Part shown: positions 20,775-30,202 of the stretch, piece after piece
How positions within the stretch are numbered: position 1 is the first letter of the stretch
Layout: each line of letters opens with the position of its first letter
From: JAHRAW01 sp965262585
GTDB taxonomy: Bacteria > Pseudomonadota > Gammaproteobacteria > Arenicellales > Poriferihabitantaceae
Reading direction: 5' to 3'
Assembly: GCA_965262585.1 (NCBI GenBank)
Contig: OZ253546.1
Coordinates: forward strand, 1,240,001 to 1,304,000
Length of the DNA: 64,000 nucleotides
Notes under the pieces: generated by a model
Databases searched by the model: none
Told to the model about the DNA's origin: nothing
What the model saw: only the letters and a program-made list of their open reading frames with translations
Program-made: the position numbers and the translations under genes

Positions 20775-21010
20775 GTTCTCGTATACCTCGTGTCGGTTAA
20801 TGAACCCCCCCCCGTACACCAAAATTATTAGGTATTCAGGCATCGCAATAAGCCCAAATTACAACCTATTTCTCCCGTTTGCAAGACCATTATACTAGTC
20901 ATTTGACCCAGTCAAACCCACATATATCCCACATAAGCCGCCTACTTTATCATATTAAAGACCCCCCACAATAGGTTCCCAGGGCGGTATTTATTGGGCG
21001 AATTTTGGCG
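20775..21010 (-). promoter_or_regulatory. Conserved upstream region of giant gene 2 with candidate promoter
   Basis: Read on the minus strand it contains TATAAT (20889-20894) with TTGACT (20910-20915) upstream, at a short 15-nt spacing. The region aligns closely with 10045-10300 upstream of copy 1, apart from small indels. This implies shared regulation of both giant genes, at least at the time of duplication. Confidence 0.5.
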
Positions 21011-21906
21011 TTATTTAGCCTTCTGGAATGACGACGGGCCGCCGTCATTCTCGTGCCCCCAAGTCGTTATTTCCGCGACAGCGGGAATGACGAGTTGGGG
21101 GACACGGGAATCCAGTACAACATGCCGGCGATAGCCGACTCCTCAGGCCCGTCATTCTCGTGCCGCCAAGTCGTTATTCCCGCGACAGCGGGGATGACGA
21201 GTTGGGGGACACGGGAATCCAGTTAAACATGCCGGCGATAGCCGACTCCCCAGGCCCGTCATTCCTGCGAGATCCGACTCATTATTAGCCTTCTGGATTC
21301 CCGATACGATGAAAAATATAGTCGCTGGCGCTCCTTATTTTTCTATCGTTCGAGAATGACGCACTTTTGATTTTCCTCGTTTGCCGCTGTGGACAGGCAC
21401 GGGGGCGCTGTCCCTACGAAAACCATATCTCGTAGGGACAGTGCCCCCGTGCCTGTCCTTAATAAGGAGCGGCTGGCGCCGACATGTTTTTTCTGGATTC
21501 CCGATACGATGAAAAATATGGTCGCTGGCGCTCCCTATTTTTTTATCGTTCGGGAATGACGACGCGCCGCCGTCATTCTCGTGCCCCCAAGTCGTTATTT
21601 CCGCGACAGCGGGAATGACGACTTGGGGGACACGGGAATCCAGTACAACATGCCGGCGATAGCCGACTCCTTACGCCGTCATTCTCGTGAAAGCGGGAAT
21701 CCAGTACAACATGTCCGGCGAGATCCGACTCATTATTGGCTTTCTGGATTCCCGATACGATGAAAAATATAGTCGCTGGCGCTCCTTATTTTTCTATCGT
21801 TCGGGAATGACGAACTGGGAGACGATGAAAAATATGGTCGCTGGCGCTCCTTATTTTTCTATCGTTCGGGAATGACGACGGGCTGTCGGCGTTAGTCGCT
21901 CATTAA
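21011..21906. repeat. Large mosaic of palindromic repeats between giant gene 2 and acnB
   Basis: About 900 bp without a gene. B hairpins lie at 21061-21096, 21168-21203 and 21589-21624. A palindromes lie at 21296-21361, 21496-21561 and 21747-21812, with a left-truncated A copy at 21821-21877. A C hairpin lies at 21391-21458. The order C then GGAGCGGCTGGCGCCGACAT then A is repeated exactly as at 10535-10705, so blocks of several elements move or duplicate together. Short ORFs crossing this block are repeat-derived and unlikely to be genes. Confidence 0.85.
21391..21458. repeat. Family C long hairpin, second full copy
   Basis: Nearly identical to 10535-10602, with about 29-bp arms around an AAACCATATC loop. 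It sits in the same local order relative to a family A palindrome. It is about 10.86 kb from the first copy, close to the spacing of the giant-gene duplication, which suggests it was copied as part of that event. Confidence 0.85.
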
Positions 21907-24492
21907 TTATGTTCCCAATAATTGTTCTGGGACTACTGAGTTGGCGGCGGTGTTGTAGGATTCTATTTCGTTGAAGTTTAGGTAGCGGTAGAGGTCGGCG
22001 GATAGGGCGTTGAGTTCGCCGGCTTCGTTCATGTATTCTTCGACGGTGGGCAGGCGTCCGAGTACGCCGGCTACTGCTGACAGTTCCGAGGAAGCGAGAT
22101 AGACGTTGGCGCCTTTGCCGAGGCGGTTGGGGAAGTTTCGGGTCGAGGTGGATACTACTGTGGAGTTGTCCGCCACTCGTGCTTGGTTGCCCATGCACAG
22201 CGAGCAGCCGGGGGGTTCGGTGCGCGCACCGGCGCGGGCGAAAATGGCGTAGTGGCCTTCTTCCAGCAGTTGCGCTTGATCCATTTTGGTGGGCGGCACG
22301 ATCCACATGCGCGTGGGAATCACCTTGCCCATTTTGTCGAGCAGGCGACTGGTGGCGCGGAAATGTCCGATGTTGGTCATGCATGAACCGATGAACACTT
22401 CGTCCACTTTGTCCCCGGCCACTTCCGATAATAACCGTGCGTCGTCGGGGTCGTTGGGGGCGCACAAGATCGGCTCGGTGATGGTGTTGAGGTCGATTTC
22501 GATGATTTCGTGGTATTCGGCGTCGGAGTCGGCTTCCATAAGTTGCGGGGCATCGAGCCACGATTGCATGGCTTCGACACGCCGGGCGATGGTGCGTGCA
22601 TCGCCGTAGCCTTCGCTCATCATCCACTTGAGCATGACGATGTTGGAGGTGATGTATTCGGTGATGGGTTCTTTGTTTAATTTAATCGTGCAACCGGAAG
22701 CGGAGCGTTCCGCCGAGGCGTCGGCAAACTCAAAGGCTTGTTCTACCTTGAGGTCGGGCAGCCCTTCGATCTCCAGCACGCGCCCGGAATAGACGTTCTT
22801 CTTGCCCTTTTTCTCGACCGTCAACAAGCCCTTCTGAATTGCCGCATAAGGCACCGCGTGTACCAAATCGCGCAGCGTGATACCGGGCTGCAACTCGCCG
22901 CTAAATCGCACCAATACGGATTCGGGCATGTCCAGCGGCATTACTCCGGTGGCGGCGGCAAAGGCGACCAGGCCGGAGCCCGCCGGGAAGGAGATGCCGA
23001 TGGGGAAGCGGGTGTGGGAATCGCCGCCGGTGCCGACTGTGTCGGGTAGCAGCATGCGGTTCATCCACGAATGAATGATGCCGTCGCCGGGGCGCAAGGA
23101 AATGCCGGAGCGATCCATCATGAAATCCGGCAGGCTGTGCTGGGTTTCGATGTCCACCGGCTTGGGATAGGCCGAGGTGTGGCAGAAGGATTGCATTACC
23201 AAATCCGCCTGAAAACCGAGGCAGGCGAGGTCTTTTAGTTCGTCTCTGGTCATCGGGCCGGTGGTGTCTTGAGAGCCTACGGTGGTCATTTTCGGTTCGC
23301 AGTATTGCCCCGGTCGCACGCCGGGCAAGCCACACGCCCGCCCCACCATTTTTTGCCCCAGGGTATACCCTTTGCCGCTTTTTGCCGGCGGAGTCGGTTT
23401 GCGGAAAATGTCGCCCTCATCGAGGCCCAGGGACTTCCGTGCCCGGGCGGTGAGACCACGGCCAATGATTAGATTGATGCGTCCGCCGGCCCGCACTTCG
23501 TCGAGCAGTACTTCGGTTTTTAATTGAAACTCGCTGATGACTTGGTCGCTGCCGTGGCGGCAAACCTTGCCCTCGCCGGGATAGACGTCGATGACATCCC
23601 CCATTTCCATTTTGTCGACTTCCATCTCGATGGGCAGAGCGCCGGAATCCTCCATGGTGTTGAAAAAGATTGGCGCGATCTGTCCGCCGAAGCAGTAGCC
23701 ACCGGCGCGTTTGTTGGGGAGGCCGGGGACATCTTCGCCGGTATACCAAAGCACCGAATTGGTCGCCGATTTTCGCGACGAGCCAGTGCCAATCACATCG
23801 CCGACATAAGCCACCGGAAAACCCTTCTCCTTTAACTGTTGCAATGTTTCGAGGGGCTTGTCGGTGAACCCCGGACGTTGATTTTTCAGCATCGCCAAAG
23901 CATGCAACGGAATATCCGGGCGCGACCATGCGTCCACCGCCGGCGACAGGTCGTCGGTATTGGTTTCGCCGGGCACCTTGAACACCGTTACCGAAATTTT
24001 TTCCGGCACTTCAGGATTGTCGGTGAACCATTCGGCGTCGGCCCAGGACTGCACCAATTTTTTGGCGTTCGCATTGCCCCCTTCGGCGCGCTCGGCGACA
24101 TCGTAGAAAGCGTCGAACATCAACAGCGTGCCGGCAAGCGCGCGCACCGCTTCATCCGCCAGCAATTCATCATCCAAGCACGCAATCAACGGCTCGACGT
24201 TGTAGCCGCCGTGCATCATCCCCAGCAATTCCACCGCCCGTTCGCGGTCGAGCACCGGCGAGGTGGTTTCCTTGCGCACTATGGCGGTTAGAAACGCCGC
24301 CTTGACATAAGCCGCTTGATCAACACCGGCGGGTACGCGGTGGCTGATGAGTTCCAGAAGTTGATCTTCTTTGCCCGCCGGTGGGTCTTTCAATAACTCC
24401 ACCAGTTGCGCGGTCTGCTCGGCGTCGAGCGGCAGGGGAACGATGCCCAGTTTGGCGCGTTCGGCGACGTGTTTTTCGTACTCTGCGAGCAT
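21907..24492 (-). CDS. acnB: Aconitate hydratase B
   Basis: An 861-residue bifunctional aconitase / 2-methylisocitrate dehydratase that interconverts citrate and isocitrate in the TCA cycle (cytoplasm). The length matches the AcnB family, with the N-terminal HEAT-like domain preceding the swivel domain rather than following the core. The [4Fe-4S] ligands are visible as a Cys in GSCMTNIGHF (about residue 700) and two in CSLCMGNQ (about 762 and 765). The ATG gives the usual MLAEYEKHV start. The stop is close to the repeat block, and no partner gene is operonic except possibly bioY, 51 bp upstream on the same strand. Confidence 0.97.
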   Translation of the reverse strand: MLAEYEKHVAERAKLGIVPLPLDAEQTAQLVELLKDPPAGKEDQLLELISHRVPAGVDQAAYVKAAFLTAIVRKETTSPVLDRERAVELLGMMHGGYNVEPLIACLDDELLADEAVRALAGTLLMFDAFYDVAERAEGGNANAKKLVQSWADAEWFTDNPEVPEKISVTVFKVPGETNTDDLSPAVDAWSRPDIPLHALAMLKNQRPGFTDKPLETLQQLKEKGFPVAYVGDVIGTGSSRKSATNSVLWYTGEDVPGLPNKRAGGYCFGGQIAPIFFNTMEDSGALPIEMEVDKMEMGDVIDVYPGEGKVCRHGSDQVISEFQLKTEVLLDEVRAGGRINLIIGRGLTARARKSLGLDEGDIFRKPTPPAKSGKGYTLGQKMVGRACGLPGVRPGQYCEPKMTTVGSQDTTGPMTRDELKDLACLGFQADLVMQSFCHTSAYPKPVDIETQHSLPDFMMDRSGISLRPGDGIIHSWMNRMLLPDTVGTGGDSHTRFPIGISFPAGSGLVAFAAATGVMPLDMPESVLVRFSGELQPGITLRDLVHAVPYAAIQKGLLTVEKKGKKNVYSGRVLEIEGLPDLKVEQAFEFADASAERSASGCTIKLNKEPITEYITSNIVMLKWMMSEGYGDARTIARRVEAMQSWLDAPQLMEADSDAEYHEIIEIDLNTITEPILCAPNDPDDARLLSEVAGDKVDEVFIGSCMTNIGHFRATSRLLDKMGKVIPTRMWIVPPTKMDQAQLLEEGHYAIFARAGARTEPPGCSLCMGNQARVADNSTVVSTSTRNFPNRLGKGANVYLASSELSAVAGVLGRLPTVEEYMNEAGELNALSADLYRYLNFNEIESYNTAANSVVPEQLLGT

Positions 24493-24543
24493 GGTAAATT
24501 TAAGTCGCTAAGGCTTTCATAAAGAAGACTTTCACAAGGCGGG

Positions 24544-25179
24544 TCATTTCAGCACCCCGCAGTATTTCCGAATCATTTCCCGCGTGCCCGGCAACACCCA
24601 CAGCACCAAGCCGATTTTTACCAGATCGCCAATCACGAAAGGATACAACCCGGCAGCCAGCGTGGTCTGCCCCCAGGGCCCCCAGCCGACAAATTGGCTC
24701 AACCAAATGAGCCCGGGAATATACAGGGCGGCGGTGCCGAGTAGCATCGCGGCAAACAGCGTGGACAAGCGGCGTTCCCAGCCTTTTTCCACCAGCCAGC
24801 CGCAAACGGCGATGGCGAAAATCCAGCCAGCGATATATCCGGCGGTGGGCCCGAACAACACCATGGAGCCGGTCTTCAGGTTGGCGAACACCGGCAGGAA
24901 CGCGCTTTCGGCAAAGAACAGCAGCAAAGTCAGCAAGCCCAACCGCCAGCCATAGGCGACCGCAATCAAAAACACCGCAAAGGTTTGCATGGTGATTGGA
25001 ATGGGCGTGAAGGAAAGATTGATGGCGCTTTGCGAGGCGATAAAAAGCAACCCCGACCCGACCGCTGCGAGGACCCCGAGGCGCACAAAAACCCGCAGGC
25101 GCGAGTGACTGGGGACGCGCCAGATTTCATCAATCACGCCGGGGTACCGGCTGACCGGCTGCGCACTTTGTGTGGTCAT
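24544..25179 (-). CDS. bioY: Biotin transporter BioY (ECF S-component)
   Basis: A 211-residue integral membrane protein with about six hydrophobic segments. It has BioY family features: a PIPITMQTFAVFL segment in the first third and a GP..GYI.G motif (FGPTAGYIAGWIF). It would bind and import biotin, either alone or with a shared ECF energising module; no ecfA/ecfT genes are in the window. The window also carries a bioC-like gene lacking its SAM site (31039), so biotin may be scavenged, but this is inference. Same strand as acnB. Confidence 0.92.
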   Translation of the reverse strand: MTTQSAQPVSRYPGVIDEIWRVPSHSRLRVFVRLGVLAAVGSGLLFIASQSAINLSFTPIPITMQTFAVFLIAVAYGWRLGLLTLLLFFAESAFLPVFANLKTGSMVLFGPTAGYIAGWIFAIAVCGWLVEKGWERRLSTLFAAMLLGTAALYIPGLIWLSQFVGWGPWGQTTLAAGLYPFVIGDLVKIGLVLWVLPGTREMIRKYCGVLK

Positions 25180-25247
25180 ATAAATTCTCCTCTGGTGTGC
25201 GGGCTTGCGTTCTTGTGGCTAGTATCGCACGAATAATTGAATGAATT

Positions 25248-26735
25248 CTAGCGCAATTTGCGCCTGCCGAACAACAATCCGAGTCCCGCCAGTATTGCAG
25301 CCAAAATCAGCGCCGGGCTGTCGCCGTATGCGGTATACGGCGTAATGCCGGTGCGCGGCTGCACCTCGGCGGTCACCACGGCCCTGACGAATTGCGGTGC
25401 TATGTGGTCAATCCCGCCGCGCCAGTTGATGATTGACGACAAGCCGTTATTGGACGAGCGAATCATGGGACGTCCGCTTTCCAGAGCGCGAAAGCGCGCC
25501 ATCTGCAGGCGTTGATGTGGGGCAAGGGAATCGCCGAACCATATGTCTTCGCTGAGGTTGATCAACACCCCGGAGTCCGGCACTTGATTGCGCCATTCCC
25601 CCGGAAAGGCGTCTTCGTAGCACACCGAGGCGGCAAAGGAATTTCCGGCTGCGCGCAATGGAAGTTGCGGCTCGCGCCAAGGGGTGAAATTCGACATGGG
25701 AATCTCGAGCATCTCCACCAACTCCCCGAACAGCCACTTCATCGGCAGGAACTCGCCGAAGGGGACCAGGTGCTGCTTGTGATATAGCGTGGTGCGGCCC
25801 GCACTGAGCGCGGCGATGCTGTTGAAATATCGCCATTCGCCGGCGACCATTTCGCGACTCAGCACGCCGAAAATAAAATCCGCGGGATGCGCCTGCAGTT
25901 GCCGATGAAAATCCGCGGGCATGCTATCCAGATAATCGGGCACCGCCGCCTCGGGCCAGACCACCAGATCGGCATCGCGCCGGGTGGTGCTTTGGGCGAG
26001 GTAGTCGGCGATGATGTCGTCGCTTTCGGAACGCTCCCATTTGCGCATCAGCGGCACGTTGTTTTGGATGATCGCCACGCTAATCTCCGCGCCTTGTGCT
26101 TGAGTCCACGGCATGGCGGATAGATGCCACCCGCCGACCCAACCGAATACCACCAGCAGCGACAGCAGCAGATTGGTGCGCGACAAGTCGAGGAGTAATG
26201 CTAACAATGCGCCCGAGGTCACCAGCACCAGCAAGCCGGTGAGATATACCCCGCCCACTGGCGCGAGACCGGCGAGGGGGGTGTCGATCATGGCGTAGCC
26301 GGTGGTAAGCCACGGGAAGCCGGTTAGCACCCATCCCCGCAGCCACTCCACCAGCAACCACACGCCGGGCATAATCAAAACGACTCGCGCGCTTTTTCCG
26401 ATGCCGGCAAAACTCCCTTGCACAAAACCGGCGGCGGCGGGAAACAGCGAAACCGCCATCACCAGTAACAGAATGCAAAACCCGGCGAGCGTCGGCGACA
26501 TACCACCGAAGGTGTTGAGGCTGACATACATCCACGAAGTGCCGACCCCGAACAGGCCGAGGCCGTAGACGAATCCGATCTGAGCGGCGGCGGCGCGGCT
26601 GCTTTTTAGCCACAAGCCAAATAAAACACCGATGCTAATCAGGCACAACGGCCACCAGCCGAATGGGGCAAAGGCCAGCGCGTTCACGGCCCCGGCGAGT
26701 AGCGCGAGGATGAATTTTATGCGCTTCGGGATCAT
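25248..26735 (-). CDS. lnt: Apolipoprotein N-acyltransferase
   Basis: A 495-residue inner-membrane enzyme that adds the third acyl chain to the N-terminal Cys of lipoproteins. The N-terminal half has multiple hydrophobic helices. The C-terminal nitrilase-like domain carries the expected Glu (WPEAAVPDYL, about 261), Lys (LYHKQHLVPFGEF, about 319) and Cys (ASVCYEDAFPG, about 370) triad. It is part of the miaB-phoH-ybeY-lnt block. The ybeX/corC gene that commonly sits between ybeY and lnt is absent; only about 30 bp separate them. Confidence 0.96.
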   Translation of the reverse strand: MIPKRIKFILALLAGAVNALAFAPFGWWPLCLISIGVLFGLWLKSSRAAAAQIGFVYGLGLFGVGTSWMYVSLNTFGGMSPTLAGFCILLLVMAVSLFPAAAGFVQGSFAGIGKSARVVLIMPGVWLLVEWLRGWVLTGFPWLTTGYAMIDTPLAGLAPVGGVYLTGLLVLVTSGALLALLLDLSRTNLLLSLLVVFGWVGGWHLSAMPWTQAQGAEISVAIIQNNVPLMRKWERSESDDIIADYLAQSTTRRDADLVVWPEAAVPDYLDSMPADFHRQLQAHPADFIFGVLSREMVAGEWRYFNSIAALSAGRTTLYHKQHLVPFGEFLPMKWLFGELVEMLEIPMSNFTPWREPQLPLRAAGNSFAASVCYEDAFPGEWRNQVPDSGVLINLSEDIWFGDSLAPHQRLQMARFRALESGRPMIRSSNNGLSSIINWRGGIDHIAPQFVRAVVTAEVQPRTGITPYTAYGDSPALILAAILAGLGLLFGRRKLR

Positions 26736-26766
26736 GCGATTAGTCGGGGTGTGATTGGTCAGTGGT

Positions 26767-27240
26767 TCAGGATGCCGCCGCGCACGGAGACATAATACCG
26801 AGGTTCGCCAGAATGCCCTGCTCCAGCGTTTCCATGCGTTCGGCTTCGGCTTGCTGTTGGTGATCGTAGCCGCATAAGTGCAGGACGCCGTGAACCACCA
26901 GATGCGCCCAGTGATCCATCAGTGCCTTGCCCTGGAACGCCGCTTCCCCGGCCACCAGCGGTGCGCAAATTACCACATCGCCAAGAATGTCTTCGGGCAA
27001 ATCGTGGGGCAAGTCGTCCGCCGCAACGGGAAAAGACAGCACGTTGGTGGCGCCGTGCTTGCCCCGATAGCGCGCATTGAGGTCGGCCATCTCGGGCTGA
27101 TCAACCACGCGCACGGTCAGTTCCCCGCCGCAGTGGTCGATTTTCTGCAACGCCGCCGCCACCCATGCGTGAACCTGAGCGCGGTTTGGAATCTCGCCTT
27201 CGACGGCACCGGCGACTTGCAGTTGTAGTTGCATCAGCAT
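26767..27240 (-). CDS. ybeY: Endoribonuclease YbeY (16S rRNA maturation)
   Basis: About 157 residues. It carries the metal-binding motif H...H.....H as HLVVHGVLHLCGYDH near the C-terminus, characteristic of the YbeY single-strand RNase involved in 16S rRNA 3'-end processing and ribosome quality control. The start was set at the ATG that overlaps the TGA of the phoH-like gene (TGATG), giving an N-terminus MLMQLQLQV. The longer frame from 27276 would add 12 residues inside phoH. Translational coupling with the upstream gene is likely. Confidence 0.94.
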   Translation of the reverse strand: MLMQLQLQVAGAVEGEIPNRAQVHAWVAAALQKIDHCGGELTVRVVDQPEMADLNARYRGKHGATNVLSFPVAADDLPHDLPEDILGDVVICAPLVAGEAAFQGKALMDHWAHLVVHGVLHLCGYDHQQQAEAERMETLEQGILANLGIMSPCAAAS

Positions 27241-28256
27241 CAGTCTTTGGAACGCTCGTAGGCTTCGACGATACACTGCACCAACGGGTGGCGCACCACA
27301 TCCTCGGGCAGAAAACGGGTGAAACTGATACCGGCGATTCCGCTCAACACCTGCTCGGCGTGCTCCAGCCCGGAGCGTTGCTCCTTCGGCAAATCCACCT
27401 GAGTGACGTCGCCGGTGATGATCGCTCTGGAGCCGAAACCGATGCGAGTCAGGAACATTTTCATTTGCTCCACCGTGGTGTTTTGCGCTTCATCGAGAAT
27501 CACAAACGATTCGTTCAGGGTTCGGCCCCGCATATACGCAAGCGGCGCAAGTTCGATGGTGCCTCTGGCAATCAACCTGCCGACTCGATCAAAGCCAAGC
27601 ATTTCATATAACGCATCGAACAATGGGCGCAGATACGGGTCGATTTTGTCGCCGATGTTGCCGGGTAGAAAGCCCAGTTTTTCGCCGGCCTCCACCGCCG
27701 GGCGCACTAACAAAATGCGATCTACCCGGTCTTCGGAAAGTGCCTGAATGGCGCAGGCCACCGCCAGATAGGTCTTGCCGGTGCCCGCCGGGCCGATGGC
27801 GAAATTGATGTCGTTGTCGTCGATGCGGTGTAGGTAATCCCGCTGCCGCCGGTTCTGCCCGCGAATCAGGTGCTTTCGCAGTTTTACTACGACTTCTTCG
27901 TTGGCGACTTCTTCGTTGGCATCTTTTTCGCCGTTGTCATCCGGCGCGGCATCATCCGACTCGGCGTTGCGGGCGGGCGATTTATCGGCGCCGACTCGCG
28001 CCAGTTCCAGATGCACATCGCCGCCGTTGAGTGGTTCGGCTTTGTGTTTGGTCATTTCAAATAAACTCCGAATGACGGATTCGGCGTGGAAGGCCGGCTG
28101 GTTTGCGCCGCTTACGCTGAACGCATTGTGACGCTGGGAAATTTTAACCCGCAAGCGGGTTTCGATCTGCCGCAGATGCGCGTCGAGTTCCCCGCAAACC
28201 TGGAACAATCGCTCGTTCTCAGCGGGCAACAAACGAAATGTGATTGCTTTGCTCAA
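27240..28256 (-). CDS. ybeZ: PhoH-like ATPase (YbeZ)
   Basis: A 338-residue PhoH family protein. An N-terminal KH-like or nucleic-acid-binding segment is followed by an acidic, low-complexity insertion (about 95-115) and the P-loop ATPase core with GPAGTGKTYLA (Walker A) and ILDEAQNTT (Walker B). YbeZ works with YbeY in RNA metabolism. The stop codon shares a base with the ybeY start. It is located directly downstream of miaB (19-bp gap), as in many gammaproteobacteria. Confidence 0.95.
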   Translation of the reverse strand: MSKAITFRLLPAENERLFQVCGELDAHLRQIETRLRVKISQRHNAFSVSGANQPAFHAESVIRSLFEMTKHKAEPLNGGDVHLELARVGADKSPARNAESDDAAPDDNGEKDANEEVANEEVVVKLRKHLIRGQNRRQRDYLHRIDDNDINFAIGPAGTGKTYLAVACAIQALSEDRVDRILLVRPAVEAGEKLGFLPGNIGDKIDPYLRPLFDALYEMLGFDRVGRLIARGTIELAPLAYMRGRTLNESFVILDEAQNTTVEQMKMFLTRIGFGSRAIITGDVTQVDLPKEQRSGLEHAEQVLSGIAGISFTRFLPEDVVRHPLVQCIVEAYERSKD

Positions 28257-28274
28257 GTTGCGTTCGGGTTGAGG

Positions 28275-29729
28275 TCAGGCAATCTTCGCCTCCACTTGTG
28301 ATGATTGTTGGATTCGCGCTACCGGCAACTGTTGCGCGGGTTGATTTTTGCTGGAAATATGCGCATTAACATGAGTAGTGGCAGTTTGTGAATCCGCGCA
28401 CAGTACACCGCGCAGGGAATTAGGCAGCGCTTCGGTGATTTTGACTTTAACAAACTGCCCGACTCGCTCCTCACCGGCGGTGAAATTCACCACCCGATTG
28501 TTTTCGGTGCGCCCCGCCAGTTGCGCCGGATCCTTGCGCGAAGGCCCCTCCACCAGCACCCATTCATCGCCACCCACCATGCGCACGCTGATAGCCGCCG
28601 CCATTTCGCCAATGCGCCGCTGCAATACCGCCAGACGCTCCTTTTTCACCACCATCGGCACATCATCCGGCAGTTGCGCCGCCGGTGTTCCGGGACGCTG
28701 GCTGTAGATGAAACTGAATGACTGGTCGTATCCGACCTGTTCGATCAAATCCATAGTGGCGGCAAAATCGGCGGCGGTCTCGCCGGGGAAGCCGATGATG
28801 AAATCCGAAGACAGCGAGATGCCCGGCCGGTGGACGCGGATTTTGTCGATCCAATCGCGATACTCGGCGGCGGTGTAACCGCGTTTCATCCATTGCAAAA
28901 CCCGGTCGGAACCGCTTTGCACCGGCAAGTGTAAGTGGTTTGCCAATTCGGGAATTTGCGCATAGGCGCGCACCAGTTCGTCGGTGAAGTCGATGGGGTG
29001 GGAAGTGGTATAGCGAATCCGGCCGATGCCGTCAATGGCGGCAATGTAGTGCAAGAGTTCGGCGAATTCCACCACCCCGCCGTCATGGGATGCACCACGG
29101 TAGCCGTTGACGTTCTGCCCGAGCAAATTGACCTCGCGCACGCCTCGTTGAGCAAGGCCATATACCTCGGCGATGACATCATCAAAAGGGCGGCTGAATT
29201 CGGTTCCACGGGTATACGGCACGACGCAGAAGGAGCAGTATTTGCTACACCCTTCCATGATCGAAACAAATGCCTTGACGCCGCGTACGCCGGGCGGCGG
29301 CAGGCAGTCAAATTTTTCGATTTCGGGAAAACTAACATCCACCGCTTGACGCCGCCCGTAGTGATTTTTGGCTAACACGCTATCCAGCATGGACGGCAGC
29401 CGATGCAAAGTCTGGGGCCCAAAAACGATGTCCACACAGGGCGCCCGCCGCAGAATCATCTCCCCTTCCTGACTAGCCACGCATCCCCCCACGCCAATCA
29501 CCAACCCCGGCTTACGCGCCTTAATCCGCCGCCACTGACCGAGTAGGGAAAACACCTTCTCCTGCGCCTTTTCCCTGACCGAACAAGTGTTCAACAGTAT
29601 CAGGTCGGCCTCGTCCGGGTCGCCGGTAACCTCATAGCCATGGCTGGCATGCAGCAGATCCGCCATACGAGACGAATCATATTCGTTCATCTGGCAGCCA
29701 AAGGTTTTTATATGCAGTTTTTGCGTCAC
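28275..29729 (-). CDS. miaB: tRNA-2-methylthio-N6-dimethylallyladenosine synthase MiaB
   Basis: A radical-SAM methylthiotransferase of about 484 residues that modifies A37 of tRNAs reading UNN codons. The N-terminal UPF0004 domain has three Cys ligands (FGCQMNEYDS, LLNTCSVREKA, VGGCVASQEG). The radical SAM cluster is CSKYCSFC, and a TRAM domain follows (VVNFTAGEERVGQFVKV). The GTG at 29729 gives the family-typical VTQKLHIKTFGCQMN start. The frame is open to an ATG at 29783, but those 18 residues are unlike the family. First gene of the miaB-phoH-ybeY-lnt block. Confidence 0.95.
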   Translation of the reverse strand: MTQKLHIKTFGCQMNEYDSSRMADLLHASHGYEVTGDPDEADLILLNTCSVREKAQEKVFSLLGQWRRIKARKPGLVIGVGGCVASQEGEMILRRAPCVDIVFGPQTLHRLPSMLDSVLAKNHYGRRQAVDVSFPEIEKFDCLPPPGVRGVKAFVSIMEGCSKYCSFCVVPYTRGTEFSRPFDDVIAEVYGLAQRGVREVNLLGQNVNGYRGASHDGGVVEFAELLHYIAAIDGIGRIRYTTSHPIDFTDELVRAYAQIPELANHLHLPVQSGSDRVLQWMKRGYTAAEYRDWIDKIRVHRPGISLSSDFIIGFPGETAADFAATMDLIEQVGYDQSFSFIYSQRPGTPAAQLPDDVPMVVKKERLAVLQRRIGEMAAAISVRMVGGDEWVLVEGPSRKDPAQLAGRTENNRVVNFTAGEERVGQFVKVKITEALPNSLRGVLCADSQTATTHVNAHISSKNQPAQQLPVARIQQSSQVEAKIA

Positions 29730-29783
29730 GGTGAATCTGGCCCGGGTTACTGGTGGAGCGGATTGTATACCGATTTCGCCCAC

Positions 29784-30175
29784 TGACCCCTTTATTCCTC
29801 GTCATCATTCCTGAGTAGACGGGAATCCAGTGAAAATATGCTGGCGAGAGCCGACTCCCCAGGCCCGTCATTCTCGTGCCGCCAAGTCGTTATTCACGCG
29901 ACAGCGGGAATGACGACTTGGGGGACACGGGAATCCAGTGAAACATGTTCGGCGAGAGCCGACTCCCCAGGTCCGTCATTCTCGTGCCGCCAAGTCGTTA
30001 TTTCCGCGACAGCGGGAATGACGAGTTGGGGGACACGGGAATCCAGTGAAATATGCCGGCGATAGCCGACTCCTTATTACCCTTCTGGATTCCCGATACG
30101 ATGAAAAATATGGTCGCTGGCGCTCCCTATTTTTCTATCGTTCGGGAATGACGAGGAATTATTTTATTCGTCATT
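29784..30175. repeat. Repeat block upstream of miaB (two B hairpins, one A palindrome)
   Basis: There is no gene here. B hairpins lie at 29884-29919 and 29992-30027, each followed by the shared tail GGGGGACACGGGAATCCAGT and a GCCGACTCC spacer. A full A palindrome lies at 30088-30153. The block separates miaB from comF. No other signal was seen. Confidence 0.85.
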
Positions 30176-30202
30176 CTCGCTCCCTTAAATCGACTGCCGC
30201 CT

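Noticed and set aside
21581..21875. Short plus-strand frames in the repeat block
   Set aside because: They are made entirely of family A and B repeats and are reproduced wherever the repeats occur.
27240..27276. Longer ybeY start at 27276
   Set aside because: The extra residues lie inside phoH and are unlike the family. The TGATG overlap gives a natural coupled start.
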